Shown here piece after piece: positions 25,472 to 35,510 of a stretch of DNA of 64,000 nucleotides. The notes beneath the pieces are model-generated. The model was given only the letters and a program-made list of their open reading frames with translations, was not told the DNA's origin and did no database searches. A program made the translations under genes and the position numbers. Positions within the stretch are counted from its first letter, which is position 1. The number at the start of each line of letters is the position of its first letter. The stretch lies in contig DYJE01000005.1 in NCBI GenBank assembly GCA_020723285.1, positions 124,001 to 188,000 of the forward strand, written 5' to 3'. The DNA comes from Desulforapulum autotrophicum. GTDB taxonomy: Bacteria; Desulfobacterota; Desulfobacteria; Desulfobacterales; Desulfolunaceae.

Positions 25472-27202
25472 ATGAAACACGACGGAAAAAAGAAAGTTCA
25501 TCGTCTTGTGAGGGTCAACTACCTTCCGAGAATTTTTACAGCCTGTGTCGCGGCGGGGATACTGATCGCCATCGCGTATGAAACCGGGAAATCCGTCCGT
25601 TTTCTGTGGCCGTTTGTCAGTATGTTGTTTGCCTGGCCTCATATCGCCTACGCCAGGGCCCGGGCCGCACCGGATCAGAAAGGCGCTGAAAATTTCAATA
25701 TCCATATGGATTCGTTTCTGACAGGGCTGGCCATACCTGCAGCGATGTTCGATTTCTGGCTCATATTCGCCGCACTTAATGTCATATTTTCAAATTCCAT
25801 CAGGATTGGCGGCCCGGTTCGGATGATCAAAGAGGGCCTGATCAATTTCACCGGCATAGCTACAGGGATGGTGGTCTTCGGATTTCATGTGTCACCGAAT
25901 CCGGGCCAGCTGCCCATGGTCATCTGTCTTGTGTGCATCACCGTGTATTTCATCATGCTGAGTCATTCGGGCTATACCATTTTCAATCAGCTGACACGTT
26001 CGAAAGACATTCTGAATACAGCAAAAATTCAGGCGGAAAGCGCCAATGTGGCCAAGAGCGAATTTGTCGCCAACATGAGTCATGAGATGCGGACCCCCAT
26101 GAACTGCATCCTTGGAATGTCGTCGTTTCTCGCGGGCACGGATCTCAGTCCCCTCCAGAAAGAATACCTTGGCCACATCAAGTCCAGCACGGAGAACCTG
26201 ATGGCCCTGATCAACGATATTCTCGATCTCTCAAAAATCGAGGCTGGAGAGCTTCTGTCCGACCCGCAACCGTTCGATGTCCGGACGACCCTGGGCGGCC
26301 TTTCGGATCTGATCGCGTTCAAAATCAGGGAAAAAGGCCTGTCATTCGACATGATCATCGCGGACGATATTCCCGGTTATCTGATCGGGGATTCGGGACG
26401 CTTACGCCAGATCCTCCTGAATCTCTGCTCCAACGCTGAAAAATTCACCCATAAGGGGGGAGTCCTTGTCCGGGCCGGAGTTGAAAGCCGGTCGGACGAT
26501 ACGGTGCAGCTCAGGTTTTCCGTCGAAGACACGGGAATAGGCATCCCCCTTGATAAACAGGATCTTATATTCAACCGATTCAGCCAGATCGACGGAAAGT
26601 CCACCCGAAGGTACGGGGGAAGCGGTCTTGGACTGCGCATCTGTAAGAAACTTGTGGAGCATATGGGCGGGACCCTCGGTTTTGAAAGCCGTGAAAACGA
26701 AGGATCGAAATTCTGGTTCAGCCTTGGATTCAAAATAACGAATGAACCTGATGCGGCCTTGCCCACGCCAGGACCGGTTTGTGTTCAGTCGGCCACGGTC
26801 AGGTCCGGTGTGAAAATTCTTGTGGCGGAAGACAACCCGCTGAACCAGCTGGTACTCATGACCCTCCTTGAAAAGGCGGGTTATTCCGCCGATGTGGTGA
26901 TGAACGGTCGTGAGGCTCTGGACGCCGTGAAGGAAAAAAACTACGATGTGATTCTCATGGACATCCAGATGCCGGAAATGGACGGCCTTGAAGCGACCCG
27001 CATGATCCGGAAAGGGCCGGTCATGAACCCCGGCATCATCATTATCGCCGTGACAGCCAAAGCCATGAAAGGGGACAGGGAGGCCTGCGAAGCCGCTGGA
27101 ATGAACGCCTATCTGACCAAACCGGTCCAACCCCGTCTTCTCATTGAAACCCTCGAAAGATATCTGAACATTCAGCCGCCGGAACACACCGCTTTGACGT
27201 AG
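25472..27202 (+). CDS. MASE2-containing hybrid histidine kinase with receiver domain
   Basis: 576 residues. The N-terminal integral-membrane sensor (about 10-170) has the MASE2 signature: a VNYLPR start, then [13 protein letters not shown] HisKA domain follows with phospho-acceptor His204 ([14 protein letters not shown]), then HATPase with DTGIGIP and GGSGLGLRI, then a C-terminal receiver with Asp497 ([13 protein letters not shown]). It probably passes phosphate through its own receiver to a separate Hpt or regulator. MASE2 is best known from diguanylate and adenylate cyclases, so its use in a kinase is uncommon. It lies 47 bases after the chemoreceptor, and its 3' end overlaps the convergent protein kinase gene by 31 bases. 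Confidence 0.9.
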   Translation: MKHDGKKKVHRLVRVNYLPRIFTACVAAGILIAIAYETGKSVRFLWPFVSMLFAWPHIAYARARAAPDQKGAENFNIHMDSFLTGLAIPAAMFDFWLIFAALNVIFSNSIRIGGPVRMIKEGLINFTGIATGMVVFGFHVSPNPGQLPMVICLVCITVYFIMLSHSGYTIFNQLTRSKDILNTAKIQAESANVAKSEFVANMSHEMRTPMNCILGMSSFLAGTDLSPLQKEYLGHIKSSTENLMALINDILDLSKIEAGELLSDPQPFDVRTTLGGLSDLIAFKIREKGLSFDMIIADDIPGYLIGDSGRLRQILLNLCSNAEKFTHKGGVLVRAGVESRSDDTVQLRFSVEDTGIGIPLDKQDLIFNRFSQIDGKSTRRYGGSGLGLRICKKLVEHMGGTLGFESRENEGSKFWFSLGFKITNEPDAALPTPGPVCVQSATVRSGVKILVAEDNPLNQLVLMTLLEKAGYSADVVMNGREALDAVKEKNYDVILMDIQMPEMDGLEATRMIRKGPVMNPGIIIIAVTAKAMKGDREACEAAGMNAYLTKPVQPRLLIETLERYLNIQPPEHTALT

Positions 27203-28521
27203 TAGAAACTGTCGAAATCATTGAAGCCCGCAAACCCCAGTTCATGGTTGACATACCAGCCGGTGATGAATGTGCATCGGTCCGAACTCCACAGCCATTT
27301 CATGCGGGGATCGAACACGCGGGTCTCGCAGTGGGACTTTCCTTCGGGCGTTCGGTTCACCAGACTCAAAAGTTCGTTCACCGTGGGCAGACGCCAGTGG
27401 GAAAGGCCGCCGAACCGTTCTTTGTTCAAAGCATCAACATAGCGGAAAGCCTCGGCCCTCCGGACCGGATACCGCGTTCCCGATGTCTGCCAGACCAGGC
27501 CGGTGGCGTGGTCCGCCACGGTTTCGCAGGTCTGTGTTTCGAAACGGTTCAGGATGTAAGGGGCGGGCCTCATCAGGTCATCGGTCTTAAACACTGAAGG
27601 GGCGCAGGTCCAGTGGATTTTGACGGGACGGGATCTTAAAACATGGGTTTCGTCAGGGCCTGCCGGTTCGTCAAAAAACCAGGCCGGTGCGGCGCAGATG
27701 GCCTGTTTCCGTTTGATCCAGTTTTGTTCAAGGGTTTCAAGGTCCTTTCCCATCCGTTCGGCATCGTTGTATCGACGATCCGGGGACGGATGGATGGCCT
27801 TCAGGATAAATTGATCCCAGGACTCGTCGAGATCGCGGTTGAACCTACTGGGTAAAATGGCGGGGGATGCCGGAAGACGGCCGGTGACCATGCGGTACAG
27901 CATCACGCCCACTGCATAAAGATCTGCGCTGAAGTCCACGGAATCCGGGTGCTCTTCCTGTTCCGGGGGCGCGTAATACGGTGAGCCGACTTTCAGGCTG
28001 CGATGCCCTTTCATGGATTCGTGACGCAGTTTGGACAGTCCGAAATCGCAGATCTTCACCTGGTCCGTGTCTGTGACAAGGATGTTGAAGGGTTTGATAT
28101 CCCTGTGGATCAGTGAGGAGAAGTGAAGCCGCGATATCCCCGAAAGGATCTGCCGGGTGTAGTCCACAGCTTTGTCAAGTCCGAGCGTTCTTGACGGCTT
28201 CTCTGTTTCATAGGATTCCCCGATCATGGTTCCCAGGTTGTTGCAGTAATAATCCATGATGTAGTATGGCTGACCGTCCACGCAGTCATAGTCCAGAATC
28301 TCCACCACATGGGGGTGACGGATGGCCGCCATGGTCACGGCCTCTTTGGCGAACATCTCTTCGATGGCGGTCATACCCAGCAGCGAAACAAGGATGGGGT
28401 TGGGGGAGAGGCATTTCATGGCACCGATTTTTCCGGTCACAGGGTGTTTGATTTTATACACCTTCCCCATGCCTCCTTTGCCAAGAAGCCCGCAGACAAT
28501 GTATTTTCCGATTTTTTTCAT
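27172..28521 (-). CDS. Ser/Thr protein kinase with C-terminal Lcl (DUF1566) domain
   Basis: 449 residues. The Hanks-type kinase domain occupies about 1-275: glycine loop GKGGMGKVY (14-22), Lys36, catalytic loop HRDIKPFN (Asp141, Asn146) and DFG at 159-161. All key residues are present, so it should be active. The C-terminus (about 335-449) is a DUF1566/Lcl domain ([31 protein letters not shown] and [10 protein letters not shown]). No membrane segment separates the two, so the Lcl domain stays in the cytoplasm, unusual for a domain often found on exported proteins. It is encoded 24 bases after a metallophosphoesterase, a possible kinase/phosphatase operon. Confidence 0.9.
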   Translation of the reverse strand: MKKIGKYIVCGLLGKGGMGKVYKIKHPVTGKIGAMKCLSPNPILVSLLGMTAIEEMFAKEAVTMAAIRHPHVVEILDYDCVDGQPYYIMDYYCNNLGTMIGESYETEKPSRTLGLDKAVDYTRQILSGISRLHFSSLIHRDIKPFNILVTDTDQVKICDFGLSKLRHESMKGHRSLKVGSPYYAPPEQEEHPDSVDFSADLYAVGVMLYRMVTGRLPASPAILPSRFNRDLDESWDQFILKAIHPSPDRRYNDAERMGKDLETLEQNWIKRKQAICAAPAWFFDEPAGPDETHVLRSRPVKIHWTCAPSVFKTDDLMRPAPYILNRFETQTCETVADHATGLVWQTSGTRYPVRRAEAFRYVDALNKERFGGLSHWRLPTVNELLSLVNRTPEGKSHCETRVFDPRMKWLWSSDRCTFITGWYVNHELGFAGFNDFDSFYYVKAVCSGG

Positions 28522-28545
28522 AGGTGCGTCCTGTGGTCTTTGCCG

Positions 28546-29271
28546 TTACAGAAGCCGGTCGGCGTATTGGTCCGGCAAACCCGCGCTTCTGATTTTCGCC
28601 GCCGTCGTCCGGCGGTCGTAATCCACGGCCCTGACGGAAAGCGTGTATGTTTCGGTGTCAAAAATCAGGTATTTGGCTCGCTTGTCCCCGTCTCTTGGCT
28701 GGCCCACGCTTCCGGCGTTGATCACATACCGGAATTCCCGGGAAAGAACGGTGTCGCCCAGGGGCAGAGGTTCTCTTAAGAGATCCCGGCCGTCGTCTGT
28801 GACGATGTGAAGATCATGGGTATGCCCCGCGAAGCAGATGCGTTCGTTCAGACGCCGGAGGCAGCGGACCAGCTTGTCGTCGGAAATCTGGAACAGATAG
28901 AGAAACGGTGATGCGGGCGGTGCCCCGTGAACAAATCGCATGCCCCTGAAAACCAGGCTTTTGGGGTATGACCGGATCTCTTTCAACGACGTTTCCGAAA
29001 GGTGTGCCCTCGTGTACAGCACCGCCTTCTGTGCCATGGGGTTGAACCATGAAATGAACGATTCCCTGTTCAGGGCCATTTCATGGTTTCCCAGCACGGA
29101 ACGAACAGACCGGGTTTTTAACCGCTCTATCACCCTCTCGGGGTCCGGTCCGTATCCCACATTGTCTCCCAGGGAAAAAATGCCGGAAACGTCTTGGTGA
29201 CCGATGTGGTCCAGCACGGCGTCACAGGCCTCCAGGTTACCGTGAATGTCGGCGATGATCGCAATTCGCAT
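28546..29271 (-). CDS. Calcineurin-like metallophosphoesterase
   Basis: 241 residues from the ATG at 29271, chosen because GGAGA lies 5 bases upstream and MRIAIIADIHGN then starts with the metal-binding motif. The dinuclear-metal motifs are complete: DIHGN, GDNVGYGPDP, GNHE, a later GHTHD and NAGSVGQPRDG. This is the YfcE/MJ0936-type phosphodiesterase or phosphatase family. In this family some members act on cyclic nucleotides and some on phosphoproteins. As it is co-transcribed with the Ser/Thr kinase it may oppose it, but the substrate is unknown. Confidence 0.88.
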   Translation of the reverse strand: MRIAIIADIHGNLEACDAVLDHIGHQDVSGIFSLGDNVGYGPDPERVIERLKTRSVRSVLGNHEMALNRESFISWFNPMAQKAVLYTRAHLSETSLKEIRSYPKSLVFRGMRFVHGAPPASPFLYLFQISDDKLVRCLRRLNERICFAGHTHDLHIVTDDGRDLLREPLPLGDTVLSREFRYVINAGSVGQPRDGDKRAKYLIFDTETYTLSVRAVDYDRRTTAAKIRSAGLPDQYADRLL

Positions 29272-29406
29272 GAAATCTCCGATAGAAAATGAATGGGTGC
29301 ACGTTATGGATTCGTCCAAGGCTTATCACAATTTCATGATGAGCACTATGCTTTCACGCGGATTAATATCTTGTATGGTTCTTTGCCGCCATGGTAATAT
29401 CGCCTC

Positions 29407-31296
29407 ATGTCACTCAAGTTAAAGACACTCTCTATCCTTCTGGGGCTCATGATCGTCTCTGTGTCGATCAACGGGGCGATACACCGGTTTATCTTCGCGC
29501 CGGGTTTTCTTTTTCTTGAGCAGCGTGAGGCTGAAAAAAACCTGAACAGGCCCCTTGACGCCCTGAAAAACGAGCTGGTCCATCTTTCATCCATGGCCAA
29601 CGACTGGGCCACCTGGGATGACACCTACCGGTATATGCGGTTAAAAGATCCCGCATACCGGGCCTCCAACCTTGAGCCGATGGAAACTTACCAGGTCAAC
29701 AGGCTGAACGTGATGCTGGTATGCGATACACAGGGAAACGTTGTCTGGAGGCGGACCGTGGATTATCAGGCGGGAAAGCTCATCGACATTTCTGAAATCC
29801 CTGTGAAAAAAATCACGAAGGACCATGTCCTTATGGCCATGTCGTCCGCCAATGCCAATGCCACAGGGTTCATGAAAACAGCCAACGGCCCCCTGATGGT
29901 GGCGTCACGGCCCATTCTCACCAGCACCAGCGAAGGCCCTTCACGCGGGACTCTGATCATGGGCCGTTTTCTTTCAGAGCGCGTCGTCCGGAACATGATA
30001 GGCCAGACCGGTGTTTCATTCAGCCTTGTTCCCCTGGTGATTCCCCCGGTGGCCGACGACCCCGGCCTTCGGGCTCTTGCCCAAGGTCAGACCCGGCGTT
30101 ATTTGGATTCAAGGAACAGGGACCATCTCTATCTCTATTCTCTGGTCAGGGATGTTTCCGAAAAACCCCTGTTCCTGATCAAGGCGGTCATGCCCAGGGA
30201 AATCCTGAAAAAGGGCATGGAAACCCTCCGCTACTCCATGATCTCAATCGTGGCGGCCAGTGTTCTGATGCTTCTTCTCACGGTCTATCTTCTGCATCGA
30301 ACCATTCTGTCCCCTCTGTCGGAATTGACGCACCATGCTCTTACGGTGGAAGAGGCCGGGGATTTCACGGCCCCCATCAGCATGGAGCGGAATGACGAAA
30401 TCGGGGTTCTTGCCCAGCGATACGACAGCATGCTGTTCAAGCTCACCGAAATCCGCAACGAACTTCTCAACCAGTCCTATAAAGCGGGCCTTGCGGGCAT
30501 CGCCTCGGATATCCTCCATCATTCCGGAAATATTCTCATGCCCATGGCCCAGGACATTTCAAGTCTTAAAACCCTGTGCCGGAGCGCTCCGCTGCAAAAC
30601 GAGGGGAAAGCTCTGGAAGAACTGATGAACGGTACGGACGATCCCGAACGTGAAAAAAACCTGATTCGTTTTCTGAGTCTCACCCATACGGAGACCCGAA
30701 GGATTTTTGAAAGCGCCCTTTCTGTCATCCATAATCTGGAAGTCCATTCACAAGAAATGGAACAGGTCATGGGCGGCCTTGAAAAATTCAGCCGCCAGAA
30801 TGTGTCTTCGCGGACATTCCTTCCGGAATCCCTGATCAGCGAGGCCCTTGGACGGTTGCCGGAAGCGCTGAAAAACAACATGGATTTTTCGGTCCACCCG
30901 GATGTCGCGTCGTTACCCGCTGTGAAAGCCGATCCCCTTATACTTGTCCAGGTTTTCATCTCCCTGTTTTCCCGTGCAGTGACCCTTGCCGGAAATCATG
31001 GAGATTCACGTCAAGTCATCCATATCAGCGGCACGATTGATACAGGCCTGAACGGTGCGACGGTGGTCCGGTTTTCCATAGGACTGCCGGGGATTCACCT
31101 CGATGCCGTCAACCGGGAGGCCCTGTTCAGCCGTTATGGGGCGGAGGCGCAGGCTGACGGCCTTTGCGCGAGCCTTCACTGGTGCGGCAATGTGGTTTCA
31201 GCCATGGGCGGCACCCTTTCATGCTCATCAGGCGGTCAGGACACGGTTTTTGATCTGGCTCTTCCCCGGAAAGAGGTGGTTTATGAAAAAAAATAG
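29407..31296 (+). CDS. CHASE4-HAMP sensor with degenerate histidine kinase module
   Basis: 629 residues. TM1 (about 8-28) is followed by a periplasmic CHASE4 domain (DWATWDDTYRYM, about 66-77), TM2 (about 275-300), a HAMP region, and a possible His-box ASDILHHSGNIL near residue 371. The rest should be the ATPase domain, but the Asn box and the DxGxG motif are not recognisable (FSIGLPGIHLD stands where DxGxG is expected). It therefore looks like a pseudokinase or a kinase that needs a partner. The next gene, a receiver-kinase, overlaps its 3' end by 14 bases, and the two likely form one signalling unit. Confidence 0.8.
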   Translation: MSLKLKTLSILLGLMIVSVSINGAIHRFIFAPGFLFLEQREAEKNLNRPLDALKNELVHLSSMANDWATWDDTYRYMRLKDPAYRASNLEPMETYQVNRLNVMLVCDTQGNVVWRRTVDYQAGKLIDISEIPVKKITKDHVLMAMSSANANATGFMKTANGPLMVASRPILTSTSEGPSRGTLIMGRFLSERVVRNMIGQTGVSFSLVPLVIPPVADDPGLRALAQGQTRRYLDSRNRDHLYLYSLVRDVSEKPLFLIKAVMPREILKKGMETLRYSMISIVAASVLMLLLTVYLLHRTILSPLSELTHHALTVEEAGDFTAPISMERNDEIGVLAQRYDSMLFKLTEIRNELLNQSYKAGLAGIASDILHHSGNILMPMAQDISSLKTLCRSAPLQNEGKALEELMNGTDDPEREKNLIRFLSLTHTETRRIFESALSVIHNLEVHSQEMEQVMGGLEKFSRQNVSSRTFLPESLISEALGRLPEALKNNMDFSVHPDVASLPAVKADPLILVQVFISLFSRAVTLAGNHGDSRQVIHISGTIDTGLNGATVVRFSIGLPGIHLDAVNREALFSRYGAEAQADGLCASLHWCGNVVSAMGGTLSCSSGGQDTVFDLALPRKEVVYEKK

Positions 31297-32596
31297 ACGA
31301 ATTCTTGTGGCCGACGATGAGACACGGATCCACGATTTTTTTATCGAGGCCCTGAAAGCCGAGGATCAGTCCTCTCCGGCCCCGGAGCTTCAGCATCTTG
31401 AAAAAGAACTGTTCGGAAGTCAGAATGATGATGGTGCCGCAGCGGACAGCGAAGGGCAATTCGATCTGACGCTGTGCACCAGCGCCATGGACGCAGTGGC
31501 CCAGGTGATATTGTCCATTGAAACAAAAAGGCCTTACTCCGTGGTGTTTCTGGATGTGCGCATGCCGCCGGGCCCTGACGGAGTCTGGGCCGCAGAAACC
31601 ATACGGAACATGGACCGGGAGGTCGAAATCGTCATCGTCACGGCGTTTTCCGACATCCATCCATCGGATATTCTTAAACGGGTTCCTCCTTCTCATAAAC
31701 TTCTTTACCTCCAGAAACCCTGCTATGTTCTTGAAATCAGACATATGGCCCGGTCCTTAAGCGCCAAATGGGCCATGGAAAAAGAACTGAACCGGATCCG
31801 GGTGCAACAGGAACAGAGGATTCAAAGTCAGAAATACGCCCTGGACGAGGCGCACCACGCCCTTGAAAAAATGCAGAAACTCGATGCCCTGGGCATGTTC
31901 GCCGGAGCGGTTTCCCATGATTTCAACAACATTCTGACGGCCATTATCGGGCATACCGAACTGGCCCTGATGGAAACCAGTCACGACGAATCCCTGAACA
32001 ATCGCATCGAGCGCATCCACAAAGCCTGTTTCAGGGCCAGAGACCTGGTGAACCGCATTCTGACGTTCTGCCGGCAGAACGATCCGGAGTTTTCTGACGT
32101 GGTTCTGGGGGAGCTTGTCCAGGAAGTGGCGAAGCTGATCAGGCCCTCCGCCGGTTCAAACATCCGGCTGACATACCGGGTGTCCCAGAGCCGGGACATC
32201 ATCTGGGCCGACCCCACCCAGGTTCAGCAGGTGCTGATGAATCTGTGCAGCAACGCGCTGTTCGCCTTGAGGGAAAGGGGGGGCACTCTGGATATTTCCA
32301 CAGGAAAACCCTTTGATTTCAAGGAACTTTCAGGTCTTAAGCTTGATACGGTCAAAGACTCCCATGTGGTTCTCCGCGTTTCGGATACCGGCATGGGCAT
32401 GGATGAAGAAACCATGGACAGGATGTTCGATCCCTACTTCACCACCAAAGGAAAAAATGAAGGAACGGGGCTTGGACTTGCGGTGGTTCACGGGATTGTC
32501 AAGAAGCAGGGCGGGTTCATACATGTCAGCAGCAACATCGGTGAAGGGACCACGTTTTACATCTTTTTCAAGCGAAGCGAACCGGCGGAAATGTGA
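31283..32596 (+). CDS. Receiver-histidine kinase fusion protein
   Basis: 437 residues from the ATG at 31283, inside the end of the preceding gene. The N-terminal receiver starts RILVADDETRIHDFF and has phospho-acceptor Asp91 (VVFLDVRMPPGPDG). It carries a long insertion (about residues 28-60) between the acidic pair and the Asp strand. A coiled-coil (about 160-200) leads into HisKA with His212 (GAVSHDFNNILTA), then HATPase with NALFALRERGG, DTGMGMDE and GTGLGLAVV. It has no membrane segment. A receiver at the N-terminus suggests that phosphate or allosteric input from another kinase controls this one; the overlapping CHASE4 protein is the obvious input. Confidence 0.9.
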   Translation: MKKNRRILVADDETRIHDFFIEALKAEDQSSPAPELQHLEKELFGSQNDDGAAADSEGQFDLTLCTSAMDAVAQVILSIETKRPYSVVFLDVRMPPGPDGVWAAETIRNMDREVEIVIVTAFSDIHPSDILKRVPPSHKLLYLQKPCYVLEIRHMARSLSAKWAMEKELNRIRVQQEQRIQSQKYALDEAHHALEKMQKLDALGMFAGAVSHDFNNILTAIIGHTELALMETSHDESLNNRIERIHKACFRARDLVNRILTFCRQNDPEFSDVVLGELVQEVAKLIRPSAGSNIRLTYRVSQSRDIIWADPTQVQQVLMNLCSNALFALRERGGTLDISTGKPFDFKELSGLKLDTVKDSHVVLRVSDTGMGMDEETMDRMFDPYFTTKGKNEGTGLGLAVVHGIVKKQGGFIHVSSNIGEGTTFYIFFKRSEPAEM

Positions 32597-32735
32597 GCTG
32601 TTTCATGCCGTTGTTCTTCATCCATGTGTGAAAAAAATCATTTCATTACATATATGTTGATTTATTCATCGATATTTCATAAATGTTGGCAGCGGCGTTT
32701 ATGATGACCCTTTATGTTACAAAGGAATGCGACAC

Positions 32736-34259
32736 ATGAAAAAAATCGACGAAATCAAACTGTTCTATGAAATCAGCAACGCGCTGAACGAACACATGGA
32801 TCTCAAGAAATCCCTGTACACGGTTCTTGACATACTCGCCGTCAGCCTGGACATGGTGAGAGGCACCGTCACCATCCTGAATCCCCTTCGAAACGAAATC
32901 AGCATCGAAGTGGCCCACGGGCTTTCCCGGAGCGCCATGGAAAAAGGCAAATACAAACTGGGGGAAGGCGTCACAGGCAGCGTCATCGAAAAAGGCGTGC
33001 CCATCGCCATTCCCAAGATCAGCGAAGAGCCCCTTTTTCTGGATCGTACCGCCTCCCGAAAAAACAAGGAAAAGGAAGAGCACTCGTTTTTCTGCGTCCC
33101 TGTCAAAAAGGCAAACCAGGTCATCGGGGCCTTGAGCGCGGACCGGGTGTTTGATGAAACATTCTCCCTCAAGGACGGCACGAAAATCCTGTCTGTGGTG
33201 GCCACCATGATCGCCACCCAGGTGATCAACCTTGAAAAAATCAACCACGAGCGGGAACGGCTGAGAGAAGAAAACTCGCGCTTGAAAAACGAGCTGGAAA
33301 ACAAGTACCGTTTTTCCAACATCATCGGAAACAGCAACAAGATGCGGGATGTCTACCAGATGATCTCCCACGTGTCCAAAAGCAACGCCACGGTGCTTGT
33401 CCGGGGTGAAAGCGGAACAGGCAAGGAGCTGGTGGCCAGCTCCATACACTACAACAGCCACCGTGCCAAGCAGCCGTTCATCAAAGTCAACTGCGCGGCT
33501 TTGCCCGTGAACCTCATCGAAAGTGAATTTTTCGGTCATGAAAAAGGCTCGTTCACCGGAGCCATCAACCAGAAAATCGGAAAATTCGAGCTGGCCAACA
33601 AGGGCACCATTTTTCTCGATGAAATCGGGTCCATCAACCTGGATGTCCAGTCCAAGCTTTTACGGGTTCTCCAGGAGAGGGAATTCGAGCGCGTGGGCGG
33701 CCATAAAACCATTAAAGTGGATGTCCGCATCGTGGCCGCCACGAACAAGAACCTTGAAAAAGCCGTGGAAGAAGAAGAGTTCAGAGGCGATCTTTATTAC
33801 CGGTTGAACGTGTTTCCCATATACCTGCCGCCTTTACGGGAACGGAAAACGGACATCCTGCTCCTTGCCGATTTCTTTCTTGAAAAATACGCCAAGGAGC
33901 ACATGAAGGATATCAAAAGGATTTCGACACCGGGAATCGACATGCTCATCGCCTACCACTGGCCCGGTAACGTCCGCGAACTTGAAAACTGCATCGAACG
34001 GGCCGTTCTTCTCTGTGACGAAGGCGTCATCCACAGCTATCACCTGCCCCCCACACTCCAGACCGGCTCCGAATCCGGAACCCTTCCCGCCACCACTCTG
34101 GAAGAAGCCGTGGCCAATCTCGAAACGGAGATGATCATCGACTCCCTGAAAAACACCCGGGGAAACATCACCAGTGCTGCGGAAATGCTGGGAACCACGG
34201 TAAGAATTTTCGCCTACAAAGCGAAACGGTACGGGGTGGATTACAAGAATTACAGGTAG
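32736..34259 (+). CDS. NifA-like sigma-54 dependent transcriptional activator
   Basis: 507 residues from the ATG at 32736, which has AAAGGA 9 bases upstream; the ATG at 32727 touches that site and is unlikely. The domain order is GAF (about 15-165), AAA+ (about 190-415; Walker A GESGTGKE, Walker B TIFLDEIG) and a C-terminal HTH ([24 protein letters not shown]). This is the NifA architecture. The sigma-54 contact loop reads GSFTGA instead of the usual GAFTGA, a tolerated variant. No nif genes lie in the window, so the target may be nitrogen fixation genes elsewhere or another sigma-54 regulon. It follows the two kinase genes on the same strand. Confidence 0.88.
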   Translation: MKKIDEIKLFYEISNALNEHMDLKKSLYTVLDILAVSLDMVRGTVTILNPLRNEISIEVAHGLSRSAMEKGKYKLGEGVTGSVIEKGVPIAIPKISEEPLFLDRTASRKNKEKEEHSFFCVPVKKANQVIGALSADRVFDETFSLKDGTKILSVVATMIATQVINLEKINHERERLREENSRLKNELENKYRFSNIIGNSNKMRDVYQMISHVSKSNATVLVRGESGTGKELVASSIHYNSHRAKQPFIKVNCAALPVNLIESEFFGHEKGSFTGAINQKIGKFELANKGTIFLDEIGSINLDVQSKLLRVLQEREFERVGGHKTIKVDVRIVAATNKNLEKAVEEEEFRGDLYYRLNVFPIYLPPLRERKTDILLLADFFLEKYAKEHMKDIKRISTPGIDMLIAYHWPGNVRELENCIERAVLLCDEGVIHSYHLPPTLQTGSESGTLPATTLEEAVANLETEMIIDSLKNTRGNITSAAEMLGTTVRIFAYKAKRYGVDYKNYR

Positions 34260-34292
34260 GCGGCGGCTGGTTGGAAGGGCAACGTTTCTTTC

Positions 34293-34321
34293 ATGCTCCC
34301 AGGCTTCCGTCCTGGGAGCAT
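34293..34321 (+). terminator. Stem-loop after the NifA-like gene
   Basis: ATGCTCCCAGG pairs perfectly with CCTGGGAGCAT around a 7-base loop. The T-tract is only TT, so termination is probable rather than certain. Confidence 0.65.
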
Positions 34322-34533
34322 TTGCCTGGAGGCACCGGACTCAAATGCCATGCCGATGCGGCGTTGTTTGTATTGAGCATGGCGTCTTTTCAGTAAGTCT
34401 TCGAAGATTTAATTTTTTATACAGCTACCATCAATTGAAAAATTATAGTATGAATAAACTGCCTTGCTATCAAAGCATAGTCAGACTCAACAACTTAAAA
34501 CCGACCATACATTTTTCCGATCTCAGGTTCACT

Positions 34534-35502
34534 ATGAAATCTGCTCTGTCAAATTTTCTTTTTTTCATGCTTGTCATTTTCGTTTCATTGCTTCTTTGTG
34601 AAGGGCTGTTACGCCTTAAGAACAAAGACATGAAAAATTACACCATTGAAATGTGGCGATACGCCAAAGAAGTGAAACAGCGAAGCGACAATCCCCGGAT
34701 AGGCCATGAGCACAGGCCTTCAGTAACGGCAACCCTCCAGTCGGTTGTGATTCGGACGAATCGATACGGACTTCGGGGAAAGGAACTGGATGAAAATTAT
34801 GCGTCAAAAAAGCGGAGGATTTTATTCTTGGGAAGTTCAGGCACGTTAGGGTGGGGGGTTCGTGAAGAAGACACGGCGGTCGAGATAATCGGCAAATCAC
34901 TGGGTGAGGACGTCGCTGTTCTCAACGCAGGCATCGGTAACTTCAACACTTCCCGATATGTGGAATTGTTTCTTTCAAAGCTCTCCGTTCTGAAACCGAC
35001 GGACATTGTCGTAAACTATTACATGAAAGACGCCGGACTGCTGGACGCGGGCGGGGGGAACTGGCTGCTCAAACACAGTGAACTGGCTGTCATTCTCTGG
35101 GAAATTGCCAATCAATTTAAAGAGGAAAATTCACACAGTGCCATGCTCGACGCGTATCATAAGCTCTACCAGCCGGATTCACGGGGGTTCCTTGAGATGA
35201 CCCGGGCCCTGGATCGATTGGCTGAATACACACATTCCCATGGTATCCACGTGTATTTCGTCCTGTTGCCGGACCTGTATGACCTGAAACATTATAAATA
35301 TGGGTTTGCCCATGACATCATGAAAAAACAGGCTGAAATCCGGAATTTCGATACACGGGACCTGCTGCCATTTTTTCAGGGAGAAAATGACGTCAAAAAG
35401 TTCTGGGTCATGCCCACGGATCGGCACCCCAACAGTCTGGCACAAAATATCATGGCTCAAGCCATTCTGGAGATGTTACAAAAACCTGTAGAAAAACAAT
35501 AA
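34534..35502 (+). CDS. SGNH/GDSL-type hydrolase, membrane-anchored
   Basis: 322 residues from the ATG at 34534; the frame is open further upstream but without a good start. One N-terminal membrane anchor (about 6-25) is followed by a periplasmic SGNH fold: block I ILFLGSSGTLGWGV with the nucleophile Ser, block II NAGIGNFNTSRY, and C-terminal TDRHPN supplying Asp/His. Such proteins accept acyl groups from a partner MBOAT and esterify glycans or lipids, as AlgJ/AlgX and PatB-like proteins do. The MBOAT gene follows after 8 bases, which supports this role. The region is somewhat more AT-rich than its surroundings. Confidence 0.8.
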   Translation: MKSALSNFLFFMLVIFVSLLLCEGLLRLKNKDMKNYTIEMWRYAKEVKQRSDNPRIGHEHRPSVTATLQSVVIRTNRYGLRGKELDENYASKKRRILFLGSSGTLGWGVREEDTAVEIIGKSLGEDVAVLNAGIGNFNTSRYVELFLSKLSVLKPTDIVVNYYMKDAGLLDAGGGNWLLKHSELAVILWEIANQFKEENSHSAMLDAYHKLYQPDSRGFLEMTRALDRLAEYTHSHGIHVYFVLLPDLYDLKHYKYGFAHDIMKKQAEIRNFDTRDLLPFFQGENDVKKFWVMPTDRHPNSLAQNIMAQAILEMLQKPVEKQ

Positions 35503-35510
35503 GGAATGTC

